NCBI GenBank assembly: GCA_021795965.1
Contig: JAJYOU010000004.1
Span: forward strand, 56,337-120,336
Length of the DNA: 64,000 nucleotides
Source of the DNA: Chloroflexota bacterium
GTDB lineage: Bacteria > Chloroflexota > Anaerolineae > Anaerolineales > Villigracilaceae
Direction of reading: 5' to 3'
Shown here one piece after another: positions 8,263 to 16,174 of the stretch. Made by a program: the position numbers and the translations under genes. The notes beneath the pieces are model-generated. The model saw nothing but the letters and a program-made list of their open reading frames with translations, did not search any database and had not been told where the DNA came from. The stretch's first letter is position 1. Each line of letters begins with the position of its first letter.

Positions 8263-8613
8263 TTATTTTTCCTGGATGTGTTTAACACCTTGTTGAAAAA
8301 TGGCAATGAGATGTGGATCGACGATACTGTAAAAAACTTCTTTACCATTACGCCTGGCTCGGACGATATGCATTTGCCTTAACCCCCGCATATGGTGCGA
8401 GATTGCGGATTCACTTACTCCCACCACTGCGGCTAGTGCAGTAATATTCATCTCGTGCTCCAAAATAGCGAACAGAATTTTAACCCGGCTGGCATCAGAA
8501 AATGCGCTGAAAAGTTCCGCGACATGGGCTGCTGAAACTTCATCTAGGTGATTGATCATTTTCGAATTAATATCTGAACAACTGCTCATATATAGGTTGT
8601 ATTTTATCATCAA
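8263..8613 (-). CDS. SmtB/CzrA-type metal-responsive ArsR-family repressor
   Basis: 116 aa from the ATG at 8613 (a weak GTGAG lies 9 bases upstream; ATG at 8589 is an alternative). Winged-helix core LFSAFSDASRVKILFAIL with the recognition helix VSESAISHHMRGLRQ. In the last helix Asp99, His101, His112 and Glu115 follow D-x-H-x10-H-x2-E, which matches the alpha5 zinc site of SmtB/CzrA in residue type and spacing. It should therefore release DNA on binding Zn2+ or a similar ion. An extra Cys lies at residue 12. Placement directly upstream of a P-type ATPase suggests it controls that pump. Confidence 0.88.
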   Translation of the reverse strand: MMIKYNLYMSSCSDINSKMINHLDEVSAAHVAELFSAFSDASRVKILFAILEHEMNITALAAVVGVSESAISHHMRGLRQMHIVRARRNGKEVFYSIVDPHLIAIFQQGVKHIQEK

Positions 8614-8717
8614 TTAATACTCACTTATATTATTCTCATGAACCCATCAGAACGTTAATCTTTTACCTGTGCTATACTATTAGATACGATATTTAATCTT
8701 TCACATAGGAGGATCAG

Positions 8718-9119
8718 ATGAAAATTATTGAAATTGAAGGTATTGGTCCTGTATTTGCAGAAAAACTCTCCTCAATCGGGGTAGTTAAAGTAGAAGATCT
8801 TTTGGCAAAAGGTGCCACACCCAAAGGACGCAAGGAACTTGCTGCCCAATCAGGAATTAACGAAGCGAAGATTCTTGAATGGGTTAATCGGGCGGATTTA
8901 TTCCGGGTTAAAGGGATTGGATCCGAATACAGCGATCTGCTCGAAGCCGCTGGAGTGGATACCGTGATTGAACTTGCAACCCGCAAGGCAGACAACCTGA
9001 CAAAGAAGTTGGCTGAGGTTAATGCCCAAAAGAAACTTGTGCGCCAACTCCCAAGTGCCAAAATGGTTGCTGCCTGGATTGAAAATGCCAAGACTTTACC
9101 AAGGGGAGTTACTTACTAA
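8718..9119 (+). CDS. DUF4332 helix-hairpin-helix protein
   Basis: 133 aa with a strong ribosome site, AGGAGG, 6 bases before the ATG. It has two tandem helix-hairpin-helix-like units: one with IEGIGPVFAEKLSSIGV at residues 5-21, and a second with RVKGIGSEYSDLLEAAGV around 63-80. This is the DUF4332 family, related to the C-terminal HhH domains that bind DNA non-specifically; its role is not established. It stands alone, divergent from the metal-sensor gene, with its own terminator. Confidence 0.85.
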   Translation: MKIIEIEGIGPVFAEKLSSIGVVKVEDLLAKGATPKGRKELAAQSGINEAKILEWVNRADLFRVKGIGSEYSDLLEAAGVDTVIELATRKADNLTKKLAEVNAQKKLVRQLPSAKMVAAWIENAKTLPRGVTY

Positions 9120-9146
9120 TCCAGTAGAATCAACCTAATCTATCAC

Positions 9147-9178
9147 AAAAACTGGGGGCTCCTGCTCCTCAGTTTTTT
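9147..9178 (+). terminator. Rho-independent terminator of the DUF4332 gene
   Basis: AAAACTGGGGG and CTCCTCAGTTTT form an A/T-ended stem followed by a T run (TTTTTT), 28 bases after the stop codon. Confidence 0.75.
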
Positions 9179-9361
9179 ATTTTAATTTAGGTGTACTTAT
9201 CAAACTTTCAGAGTGACCGGGCTTTAGTACCTGTGTCGCGGATTTCCTCTGAAACCTGAGGTCGAAAACCGAACGAAATAATTTTTTCCTTTTATTTTTG
9301 CAAACGTAAATTCTTCAACCGGAAAAAATGAATTCAGCCAGGCAAAGAAAATTCCCCATTT

Positions 9362-9396
9362 AAAATAAACCGGCTGCCTCCGTGATGAAGACAGCC
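9362..9396 (-). terminator. Rho-independent terminator of the HtrA gene
   Basis: On the minus strand GGCTGTCTTC pairs with GGAGGCAGCC (10 bp, two G-U pairs) around a 5-base loop, followed by GGTTTATTTT. It lies 24 bases after the protease stop codon. Confidence 0.75.
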
Positions 9397-9419
9397 TGTT
9401 TTGTGAAGAGTGCGATTAT

Positions 9420-11129
9420 TTAAGGATGAACAGCCAGTGTAACGTTGATTGTAATTTCTTTACCATCCCTCAGGATGCTTACTTTCACTTCCTGACCTGG
9501 CTTTGCGCTTTGAATGAACGATTGCAGGTCGCTGGTAGTGCTGATGGCATTTCCTTCGATGGCAGTGATGATATCTCCACCGACTAAAACACGTTCACCG
9601 TTAATCAACACCGGTTTGTAACTCCCCTGAATTCCCGCCAGGTCTGCTGGACTACCTGCCTGAACCTGTTCAATCAGAACACCAACCTGGGTACTGGACA
9701 GTTTCATTTCTTTGGCGATATCAGGTGTCAGTGTTTGGCCAGCGATTCCCAGCCAGGCGCTCTGGCTTGACGAATTGTTGCTTTGGGTGGCAACCTGTAT
9801 AGTCTGTGCGGGTCTTGCTTCCAATGTGACGTCAATCTTCTGTTGGGAGTTGTTGCGCAGGATCGTCAGGGTAACTTTTTGTCCGATGCTGGTATGTTCT
9901 TCCAGATAGGCGATCAAATCTGTAATCGAATTAACTGGTGAGCCTTCAATTGCTGTAATAATATCGCCGCCAACCATGATATTTTGTCCATCGATGGTCA
10001 CCTGCGAAGCACTGCCTTTCAATCCAGCCTTATCAGCAGGACCATTTGGAACGATCTCTTCCACCAGTGCTCCACGTTGAGTAGCATTCAGTTTCATGGC
10101 TTGGGCGAGGCTGGGTGTGAGTGCTGTGCCGCTGATTCCCAGATAAGGATGTTCATATTTCCCTGATTTGATCAATTCGGGGATGACTTTTTGAACTATG
10201 GAAGCTGGAATGGCAAAACCAATGCCCGAATTTGAATTAGAGGTCGATTCTATTGCGGAGGTTACTCCTATCAATGCTCCCTGGTCATTAACCAGTGGTC
10301 CACCAGAATTTCCTGGATTAATTGGGGCATCCGTTTGAATAATATCCGGGATGGTGTAAGTCGCTCCACTTGAATTAGTGCTGGTACCTTCATTGGCGGG
10401 CAATTCACGCCCCAGGGCGCTGACAATTCCCACCGTCATTGAATTTTCCAATCCGAACGGATTGCCAATTGCTACGGCAACCTGCCCTACCTTAACCTGC
10501 GTCGAATCGGTGATCGCGATCGGTGATAATTTCAAACCAGAATTATCCACTTTAACTACAGCCAGGTCGCTGTTTGGATCTGCACCGACCAATTTTGCGG
10601 AAAGAATAGTCCCATCGTAAAACTGAACTTCGATTGTATCTGCCCCGCTAATCACATGATTGTTTGTAACAATGTATCCGTCAGAATTCCAAACTATGCC
10701 TGACCCGAGTGCCTGGCTATATTGAGGTTGAACATTTTGGTTATTATTTTGATTGGGAGAACCAAAGAAATTTGGAAATCCGGGGATATTATATGGGTTA
10801 TTTCCGCTTGGAAGTTGAGAAGCGGTTTGTTTGGAAACTACCTTGATGCTTACAACGGATGGATTAACCTGGGTGTAAATCTCTTCGAGAGCTGTTTCGT
10901 AAGAGCTCAAGGTGGTAGTCCCTCCCGCTGGGACCACCGCTGGACTGCCAAGCGTTGTTTGGGTGGCTTGGGGCTGCTGATTGATTGTCTTATTATCGAT
11001 TTGCGCTGCAAGACCCCCACTGGCTGCGCCAGATAAAAGAGAGGTGATCCCAGGAACCGATCCGCAAGCTGAAAGTAGAATGCTTGCGATGAGAATTGTG
11101 ATGCTGAAAAGAAAAGTTTTTTGTTTCAT
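9420..11129 (-). CDS. HtrA/DegP-family serine protease lipoprotein with two PDZ domains
   Basis: 569 aa. The N-terminal signal ends in a lipobox (LLSAC, Cys22), so it is membrane-tethered outside the cytoplasm. A low-complexity Gln/Asn/Ser/Thr linker precedes the trypsin-like domain with triad His158 (NNHVISG), Asp188 (NSDLAVV) and Ser275 (GNSGGPL). Two PDZ domains follow, around 330-435 and 460-565. It degrades or refolds damaged envelope proteins. Transcribed after the histidine kinase gene (92-base gap), it is the likely output of that two-component system, as in CssRS-HtrA and CiaRH-HtrA. Ribosome site: AGGAGA. Confidence 0.92.
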   Translation of the reverse strand: MKQKTFLFSITILIASILLSACGSVPGITSLLSGAASGGLAAQIDNKTINQQPQATQTTLGSPAVVPAGGTTTLSSYETALEEIYTQVNPSVVSIKVVSKQTASQLPSGNNPYNIPGFPNFFGSPNQNNNQNVQPQYSQALGSGIVWNSDGYIVTNNHVISGADTIEVQFYDGTILSAKLVGADPNSDLAVVKVDNSGLKLSPIAITDSTQVKVGQVAVAIGNPFGLENSMTVGIVSALGRELPANEGTSTNSSGATYTIPDIIQTDAPINPGNSGGPLVNDQGALIGVTSAIESTSNSNSGIGFAIPASIVQKVIPELIKSGKYEHPYLGISGTALTPSLAQAMKLNATQRGALVEEIVPNGPADKAGLKGSASQVTIDGQNIMVGGDIITAIEGSPVNSITDLIAYLEEHTSIGQKVTLTILRNNSQQKIDVTLEARPAQTIQVATQSNNSSSQSAWLGIAGQTLTPDIAKEMKLSSTQVGVLIEQVQAGSPADLAGIQGSYKPVLINGERVLVGGDIITAIEGNAISTTSDLQSFIQSAKPGQEVKVSILRDGKEITINVTLAVHP

Positions 11130-11142
11130 GATAGAGTCTCCT

Positions 11143-11166
11143 TATACTTCCTATGATCGAAGTATA
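11143..11166. promoter_or_regulatory. Perfect 8-bp inverted repeat in the htrA-like leader
   Basis: TATACTTC (11143-11150) and GAAGTATA (11159-11166) are exact inverted repeats around an 8-base spacer, just upstream of the AGGAG ribosome site. It could be an operator or an mRNA hairpin controlling translation. The sequence shows the repeat; the function is a guess. Confidence 0.45.
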
Positions 11167-11221
11167 TAAAATAAACTCTACCAAGTCTTTAAGGGAGATT
11201 GAAGAAAACCTTAAGGAATCC

Positions 11222-12646
11222 TTATGGAATAATTTTACCGGGTAAAAGAACAGTAAATTCACTTCCCTCCCCTGTTAAGCTGACCGCACTGATCTGTCCC
11301 CCATGTGCTGTCACTATTTCTTTTGCAATTGTCAAGCCAATCCCCATGCCCTGTTTGATCCTCTTACCGGTATTTCCCTGGTAAAAGGGGAGAAAAATTT
11401 TCTCCGAATCTTCCTCGCTAATTCCAGCGCCATTATCTTTTACGATGAACAAAATATTGCCGTTTTCAAATTTTGTTGAAAATTTGATCAAGCCGCCTTT
11501 GGAAGTAAATTTGACTGCATTGCTGAGAAGATTCCCAAGTACCTGTGCCATACGTTGTGGATCGATGGTGATGGAAGGTAGTGAGGGGGGAACTTCCTCC
11601 AGCCATTCAATCCGTTTTTCTTCGGCTGCTGCCCGCCATGGTGCCAAGATATCCTGCAGCCATTGATTGGTATCAATCTTTTCCAGATTGAGTTCGAGGC
11701 TGCCCCTGGTTTTATCGTAAAGATTTGCCAATTCATCGAGGAGAAACTGAAGTCGGTACAATTCTTCGTCCATTCCATGAGTCAAATCCATTAATAACTT
11801 GGGATCCTGATTGGCTCCTTTACTTAGAGCGTGAATGGCTGAACGTAAAGCTCCCAGCGGACGCCCCAATTCGTGTACCAGGTTGGCTAATAACTGCCGC
11901 CGGGAAGTTTCCAGCTCACGCATTTGTTCCACTAAAAAATTTACTGCCCTGGCTTGAGATCGAATTTCTTCAGGACCTTTTTCCTGTACAAGCTCCATGC
12001 GTTTACCGGTTGCGAGGTCATAAATGGCGCTGGTTACTTCATCCACAGGGCGACTGATACTGATTGCCAGCCACATTCCCAAAATTGAACTCGGAAGAAG
12101 CCCAAGAAGGACCGCTAGTAAGATCTGCCAGCGAAGACGGTCAAAAATCTCGTAAATTGAACTGACTTGATAAGTCAGGCGAACAATACCAATAACCTGG
12201 TGATCGGTGTTGAAGACTGGTTCATAGGTATCCACTAGAATACTGCCCATATTAAAGAGGGAGTAATTCGTCAAGGAAGTTTCTTTACCGGAGATGACCG
12301 AAGAAATTCCCGGAAGCTGGATGGTCCGGCCTCTTAAATTCTGATCCCCCGGATCGCTCGAAAAAAGCAAAGTTCCTTCGCCATCCAGGAACATGACCTG
12401 GATACTTGGGTCAAGTTGTACGCGGGAAATGAGATTCTCAAACAGGAGGGGATCGCCCCAAAGCTCGTATTCTGCGCTTGTTATTTCTGCCAATAGCCGC
12501 CCGTTGCTCACCAAATTTCGAGCCAGGTTAGGAATTAAGAATTGACCTTCCAGAATATAAACCAGCCATATTCCCATTAATGGTAAAGCAATCAAAATGG
12601 GCAAAATATGACTCCAAATTAAACGTTGGCGTAAATATTTGAACAT
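11222..12646 (-). CDS. Sensor histidine kinase (HAMP-HisKA-HATPase)
   Basis: 474 aa. A first transmembrane helix (about 12-34), an extracytoplasmic sensor region of about 130 residues, a second helix (about 165-190), then HAMP. The HisKA domain has phospho-acceptor His258 in LVHELGRPLG; the ATPase domain has the N box (GNLLSNAVKF) and G boxes (DNGAGIS, GMGIGLTI). It shares one base with the response-regulator stop codon (TAATG), so translation is coupled. The extracytoplasmic domain between two helices and the following HtrA gene suggest it senses envelope stress. Confidence 0.92.
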   Translation of the reverse strand: MFKYLRQRLIWSHILPILIALPLMGIWLVYILEGQFLIPNLARNLVSNGRLLAEITSAEYELWGDPLLFENLISRVQLDPSIQVMFLDGEGTLLFSSDPGDQNLRGRTIQLPGISSVISGKETSLTNYSLFNMGSILVDTYEPVFNTDHQVIGIVRLTYQVSSIYEIFDRLRWQILLAVLLGLLPSSILGMWLAISISRPVDEVTSAIYDLATGKRMELVQEKGPEEIRSQARAVNFLVEQMRELETSRRQLLANLVHELGRPLGALRSAIHALSKGANQDPKLLMDLTHGMDEELYRLQFLLDELANLYDKTRGSLELNLEKIDTNQWLQDILAPWRAAAEEKRIEWLEEVPPSLPSITIDPQRMAQVLGNLLSNAVKFTSKGGLIKFSTKFENGNILFIVKDNGAGISEEDSEKIFLPFYQGNTGKRIKQGMGIGLTIAKEIVTAHGGQISAVSLTGEGSEFTVLLPGKIIP

Positions 12647-13344
12647 TATCCCTCAGGAACGAATTTGTAACCAACCCCACGTACTGTTAAAATACGATGA
12701 GGTTTTGCTGGATCCAGTTCCAATTTCTCTCGCAGCCACCGGATATGAACATACACCACCTGGGGTTGTCCTAAAAATTCTGTACCCCAAACACTACTTA
12801 ATAATTCATCGATCGAATGAACCTGATTGGGTCTCATCATAAGGTTTTGCAGGAGGTTAAACTCTTTTGGAGAAAGATCGATAGTTTTTCCCTCAAGTTG
12901 AACAGTATGTTCCGAAGGGTTGATGATTAAATCCCCCGCTTTAAGGATTGGGTCTGGCTGTGGTTGGGTTGAAATTGATTTCTCGTTTCTCCGGAAAACA
13001 GCTTTAATATGAGCGATCAAGACGTCCACATCAAAAGGTTTCGTTACATAATCGTCTGCACCGAGTTCCAAACCAAGAACCTGATCCAAATTACGCCGGC
13101 GAGCTGAAACAAAAATAACCGGGACGTTAAATTTTTCCTTAAACAGCTTGAGTGCATCCAACCCGTCCATTCCCGGTAAACCAATATCCAATAAAACCAA
13201 ATCAGGCGAACTTTTTTGGGCATTTGTAAGGGCTTCTTCAGCGCTGGCTGCGCTGATCGTTTTAAACCCGGCTTGCTCAAGATTAAATGCCAGGCTGCGT
13301 CTCATCAGAGCATCATCATCAATGATTAATAAGTGTCTTGTCAT
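12646..13344 (-). CDS. OmpR/PhoB-family response regulator
   Basis: 232 aa. Receiver domain with acidic pocket DDD near residue 10, phospho-acceptor Asp53 (LLDIGLPGMDG) and the conserved Lys (VTKPFD). The C-terminal winged-helix DNA-binding domain is OmpR-like (LSPKEFNLLQNL, and VYVHIRWLREKL near the end). It partners the histidine kinase that overlaps its stop codon. A TATAAT sits only 10 bases before the ATG, and an ATGAAA/TTTCAT palindrome lies 79 bases upstream; a similar one precedes the next gene. Confidence 0.93.
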   Translation of the reverse strand: MTRHLLIIDDDALMRRSLAFNLEQAGFKTISAASAEEALTNAQKSSPDLVLLDIGLPGMDGLDALKLFKEKFNVPVIFVSARRRNLDQVLGLELGADDYVTKPFDVDVLIAHIKAVFRRNEKSISTQPQPDPILKAGDLIINPSEHTVQLEGKTIDLSPKEFNLLQNLMMRPNQVHSIDELLSSVWGTEFLGQPQVVYVHIRWLREKLELDPAKPHRILTVRGVGYKFVPEG

Positions 13345-13422
13345 GGGTTTGATTATATCTTTCGGAATAGCTTTCTGAAATTCAAGAAACTAACCAAGAT
13401 TAAATTGACGGGGTTGACTTAA

Positions 13423-13438
13423 ATGAAATTGGTTTCAT
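13423..13438. repeat. ATGAAA-TTGG-TTTCAT palindrome upstream of the response regulator
   Basis: A perfect 6-bp inverted repeat around TTGG. A near copy occurs at 14129-14146, upstream of the methyltransferase-like gene. It may be a shared operator of the two-component regulator; this is inference from position and similarity. Confidence 0.4.
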
Positions 13439-13503
13439 AAAGCCTTTAAAAAAAAAGAAAGTTCGGCAGATCTTTTGAGGTAAATTGTTTTAATATTCAT
13501 CTT

Positions 13504-14085
13504 TCAAAATCTTAACTTTGGGAAAATCGATCCGGTTTTTTGCACATATTCTTCATACTCTTTGCCGAAAGTCTCCGTCATCATCTTCTCCTCTTCGGAA
13601 ACTCGAAAAAAATAGAATGGAATAAAAAAAACCAGATTTCCAAAACCAGAAATCCAATTTGGCAAAAGGAGAGGTTGAGCTAAAGACATGATCCAGAGAG
13701 ATGTGTACATTGGGTGACGGATCCGTTTGTAAATGCCATGAGTGACCAAATTATGTTTTTCGCGAATTTCAAGGGATGGGGACCAATTTATTCCGAGGTC
13801 CAGGTGGCTGCGCCAAAAAAACAGGATTCCGCTCGCCAGCAAAAATGCCCCAAACCATTGAGACCAGGTGGGTAAAGAAAAATTTGCAAAGACGATCAAG
13901 TTCGTGAAAGAATAAATAAATGGAAGAACCAATCCACCTAACGTCAGCATCACCAGGAGAATGTTTTCAAGTTTTGTTTTTAATTGAATAATTTTCTTCT
14001 CTTTGCGTTGAGCGCGGTCGAATGGGGAACGAATGATCACTTGCAAAATCAACCCCAACCAGAATAAAATCGCAAAAATGTTCAT
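13504..14085 (-). CDS. Isoprenylcysteine carboxyl-methyltransferase-like membrane protein
   Basis: 193 aa with about five hydrophobic helices. The C-terminal part carries RHPMYTS and the E-E-x-x-M..F-G-x-E-Y-x-x-Y signature of the ICMT/PEMT fold, where S-adenosylmethionine binds. Bacteria do not prenylate CaaX proteins, and members of this group are thought to methylate lipids or other small hydrophobic molecules; the substrate here is unknown. It stands alone on the minus strand, ahead of the response-regulator gene. Confidence 0.8.
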   Translation of the reverse strand: MNIFAILFWLGLILQVIIRSPFDRAQRKEKKIIQLKTKLENILLVMLTLGGLVLPFIYSFTNLIVFANFSLPTWSQWFGAFLLASGILFFWRSHLDLGINWSPSLEIREKHNLVTHGIYKRIRHPMYTSLWIMSLAQPLLLPNWISGFGNLVFFIPFYFFRVSEEEKMMTETFGKEYEEYVQKTGSIFPKLRF

Positions 14086-14128
14086 TTGATTTTCACAACC
14101 TATATGTCATAATGGCTGATAAAACACT

Positions 14129-14146
14129 TGAAATTTGGTTTCATAA
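14129..14146. repeat. TTGAAA-TTTGG-TTTCATAAA, second copy of the palindrome
   Basis: Nearly identical to the copy at 13423-13438 (GAAATTGGTTTCATAA against GAAATTTGGTTTCATAA). It lies 44 bases upstream of the methyltransferase-like gene, a promoter position. Confidence 0.4.
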
Positions 14147-14531
14147 AACATGATTTTTAAACCAGTCGAAAGCACAAGTTGAAAGCTTTGATTTTCTGAC
14201 GGAATTCAATCTGGCCATGATTTCTTAAAAGCAAATAGTAATCATATTAATGTCGTGTAACTATCAGGATGGTATCGCATCTAAATTTAAGTTATTATAT
14301 ACACGATTATTCACATTTGAAGGTATGGGCTCTAGCATATCCAAACCCGCAAAATCTGAACCAGTTAAAATTATTGATGAAAACCCGGTTTGGAAATTGT
14401 GTTGTGTAAAACTTTTGAAAATACTCGCTTGGTTACCTCGGAAATACTGACATCAAAAGAAAAATAGTTAAACCAAATTAGTCAAGAGAGTGGATCGATA
14501 AATTTAATTTTATTCCAAATGGAGTTAATTT
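14147..14531. other. Intergenic region without supported gene
   Basis: About 385 AT-rich bases between divergent genes. A 66-codon open frame at 14250-14450 (plus) has no ribosome site and no recognisable domain, so I do not call it. Confidence 0.5.
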
Positions 14532-14741
14532 ATGCCGCTGTATGAATACCGTTGTAAAGATTGCGGGTCAGAATTTGAAAAAATGATTCGCTTCACTGAA
14601 GCAAATCAGTTGCCAGCCTGCCCAAAATGCGAAAGTTTAAATACCCAGAAAAAACTCTCGCATGTTTCCTCTTTTGGTGCTTCATCAAGTGGAGTAATTT
14701 CAACAAGTTCCAGTTGCGGTAGTTCTGGTGGTTTTGGTTGA
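14532..14741 (+). CDS. FmdB-family zinc-ribbon protein
   Basis: 69 aa. The start MPLYEYRCKDCGSEFE, with CxxC at 8-11 and a second CPKC at 31-34, is the zinc ribbon of the FmdB (CxxC_CXXC_SSSS) family, and the Ser/Gly-rich tail is typical. FmdB was named as a putative regulator of formamidase, but its real function is unsettled. It is followed 70 bases later by an OsmC-family gene on the same strand. Confidence 0.88.
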   Translation: MPLYEYRCKDCGSEFEKMIRFTEANQLPACPKCESLNTQKKLSHVSSFGASSSGVISTSSSCGSSGGFG

Positions 14742-14811
14742 GCAGGTTAAACTAAACGACCGTGAGTCGTTTTAAAAATTATCAACTTTTAAAATTATTT
14801 TGAGGAATTTC

Positions 14812-15219
14812 ATGACAATACCGATTGTGAAATGGATTGATGGACACAAATTTATTGGAATAGACTCGACCAGTCATTCGGTTGTGCTTTCTTCCAAAGA
14901 TGAAGGGATTGGGATTAAGCCTTCCGAATTGCTATTACTAGGAGTTGCATCCTGCTCAGCAGTGGACGTGGTTGATATTTTGACGAAAAAGCGTATGCCG
15001 CTGACTTTCTTCGAAGTAACTTCATCTGGTGAACAGGACGCAGATCCCCCCTGGACTTTTCGAAAAATCCATCTGCATTACAAACTGGCAGGCAAAAATC
15101 TGACCGCCAAAGCGGTTGAGCAGGCAATTCATCTTTCACATGAGAAATATTGCTCTGTGGCAGCCACGATTAAGGCAACCGCTGAAATAATTTCAGATTT
15201 CGAGATTCTTCCGGATTAA
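14812..15219 (+). CDS. OsmC-family protein
   Basis: 135 aa from the ATG at 14812, chosen because TGAGGA lies 5 bases upstream; an earlier in-frame TTG at 14800 is less likely. The two family Cys residues are present: one in GVASCSAVDV and one in EKYCSVA. In Ohr/OsmC proteins this pair reduces organic peroxides. The helix between them (VDVVDILTKKR) also fits. It is closer to the general OsmC/YhfA group than to Ohr, so peroxide reduction is plausible but not certain. Confidence 0.85.
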   Translation: MTIPIVKWIDGHKFIGIDSTSHSVVLSSKDEGIGIKPSELLLLGVASCSAVDVVDILTKKRMPLTFFEVTSSGEQDADPPWTFRKIHLHYKLAGKNLTAKAVEQAIHLSHEKYCSVAATIKATAEIISDFEILPD

Positions 15220-15235
15220 AGAATCTTTACTTCCT

Positions 15236-15448
15236 TTAGAAAAACTTTGGTAGTTCTGCCCCTAATAAAATTCTTTCCTGTAGTTGAATAAATAATATTT
15301 CTGGATCAAGATCAAATCCCTCGGACTGATGTTTTCTGAAGTGGTCGAACGTTGTCGGAAAAGACGGGGAAGAGATTATTGAAAAGAAAATAATTTGACC
15401 AGATTTGATATTTTCACCAGGTCCGATAAAAGTAAATTGACCTTTGGC
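15236..15448 (-). pseudogene. 70-codon in-frame continuation after the rhodanese TGA, no start codon of its own
   Basis: After the TGA at 15449-15451 the rhodanese frame stays open for 70 codons to TAA at 15236-15238. The translation (starting AKGQFTFIGPGENIKSG, ending LLGAELPKFF) looks protein-like, yet it contains no ATG, GTG or TTG. It could be reached only by reading through the UGA or by frameshifting. A clear SECIS is lacking: the best hairpin (GGTC/GACC) has a 15-base loop that starts only 11 nt after the UGA. A decayed C-terminal domain is the more cautious reading. I do not recognise the domain. Confidence 0.45.
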
Positions 15449-15751
15449 TCATGGTTCGATTCGGTGACCTGTTTTTTTCCAGGCAGACATACCCCTATCA
15501 ATACTGGTTACAATTGTAAATCCTGCTTGAATTGAACTCTCACGTGCAATGGCTGATTGCAAACCCATCTGACGAACGAATACAATCCGACGATCCTTCG
15601 GAAGATCAGTTAAATAATTTGGGAGTTCTTTTAAATGGACTGATTGACTATCGGGAATATGATATAAGTCCCAATTGGTATTATTGCGTACATCGATGAA
15701 TAAGGTGTTTTTTTGATTGAATATCAATTCCGTATGATCAGGATTGATCAT
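15449..15751 (-). CDS. Rhodanese-like domain protein lacking the catalytic Cys
   Basis: 100 aa from the ATG at 15751. Rhodanese landmarks are clear: LFIDVRN, the HIPDS loop, an IVFV strand, and GMSAWKKTGH at the end. The active-site loop, normally C-R-x-G-x-R-S, reads RQMGLQS, with Arg (CGT) at the Cys position, so sulfurtransferase activity is not expected. A longer open frame to 15922 begins with TTG and gives a nonsense N-terminus. Instead the ATG overlaps the stop of the small membrane ORF upstream (ATGA). A frameshift that split one membrane-anchored rhodanese is equally possible. Confidence 0.65.
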   Translation of the reverse strand: MINPDHTELIFNQKNTLFIDVRNNTNWDLYHIPDSQSVHLKELPNYLTDLPKDRRIVFVRQMGLQSAIARESSIQAGFTIVTSIDRGMSAWKKTGHRIEP

Positions 15752-15909
15752 CGCAGGGAAGTGGTTCCCGCTGCTCCAATCAACGTGATATACAATGCAA
15801 AAACCACCAAGAGAAGGACAAATATTCCACCGATTAAAGGTGCAGGATGACTCATTATATTTTGGAATGGATTTTTTTTCTGATCGATTTGAGGGGGAGT
15901 ATTCGTCAT
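15748..15909 (-). CDS. Small single-pass membrane protein, or split N-terminus of the rhodanese protein
   Basis: 53 aa, too short for usual ORF cut-offs. GAGG lies 7 bases before the ATG at 15909. A polar N-terminus (MTNTPPQIDQKK) precedes one transmembrane helix (about 24-45, PLIGGIFVLLLVVFALYITL). The TGA overlaps the rhodanese ATG by 4 bases. Membrane-anchored rhodaneses with this layout exist as single proteins, so a one-base frameshift near 15750 could have split the gene. Confidence 0.55.
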   Translation of the reverse strand: MTNTPPQIDQKKNPFQNIMSHPAPLIGGIFVLLLVVFALYITLIGAAGTTSLR

Positions 15910-16174
15910 CGATTGACCTCAAGGATTTTCTAATCTGGAAAAAGGAAAATTAATCAGCTTTGAGTGTAGCATAAATTCATGCCAACATTTTACGAAATTT
16001 ATTATGAAATCAGATCTCCTTACAATGGTAATTATTCCTTCATGTTCCTTATGTTATCATTTCTTGAAACGAATCAACTATGTTAGCCAAAAATTTTCGC
16101 GGGAATGGAATCTTCATTCCTTAAGAATAATAAAAGAATCTAATTAAGAAAAATGAAATGATTGCGAGGCACTG

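Noticed and set aside
14250..14450. 66-codon open frame between the methyltransferase-like gene and fmdB
   Set aside because: No ribosome site, no domain, composition like surrounding intergenic DNA.
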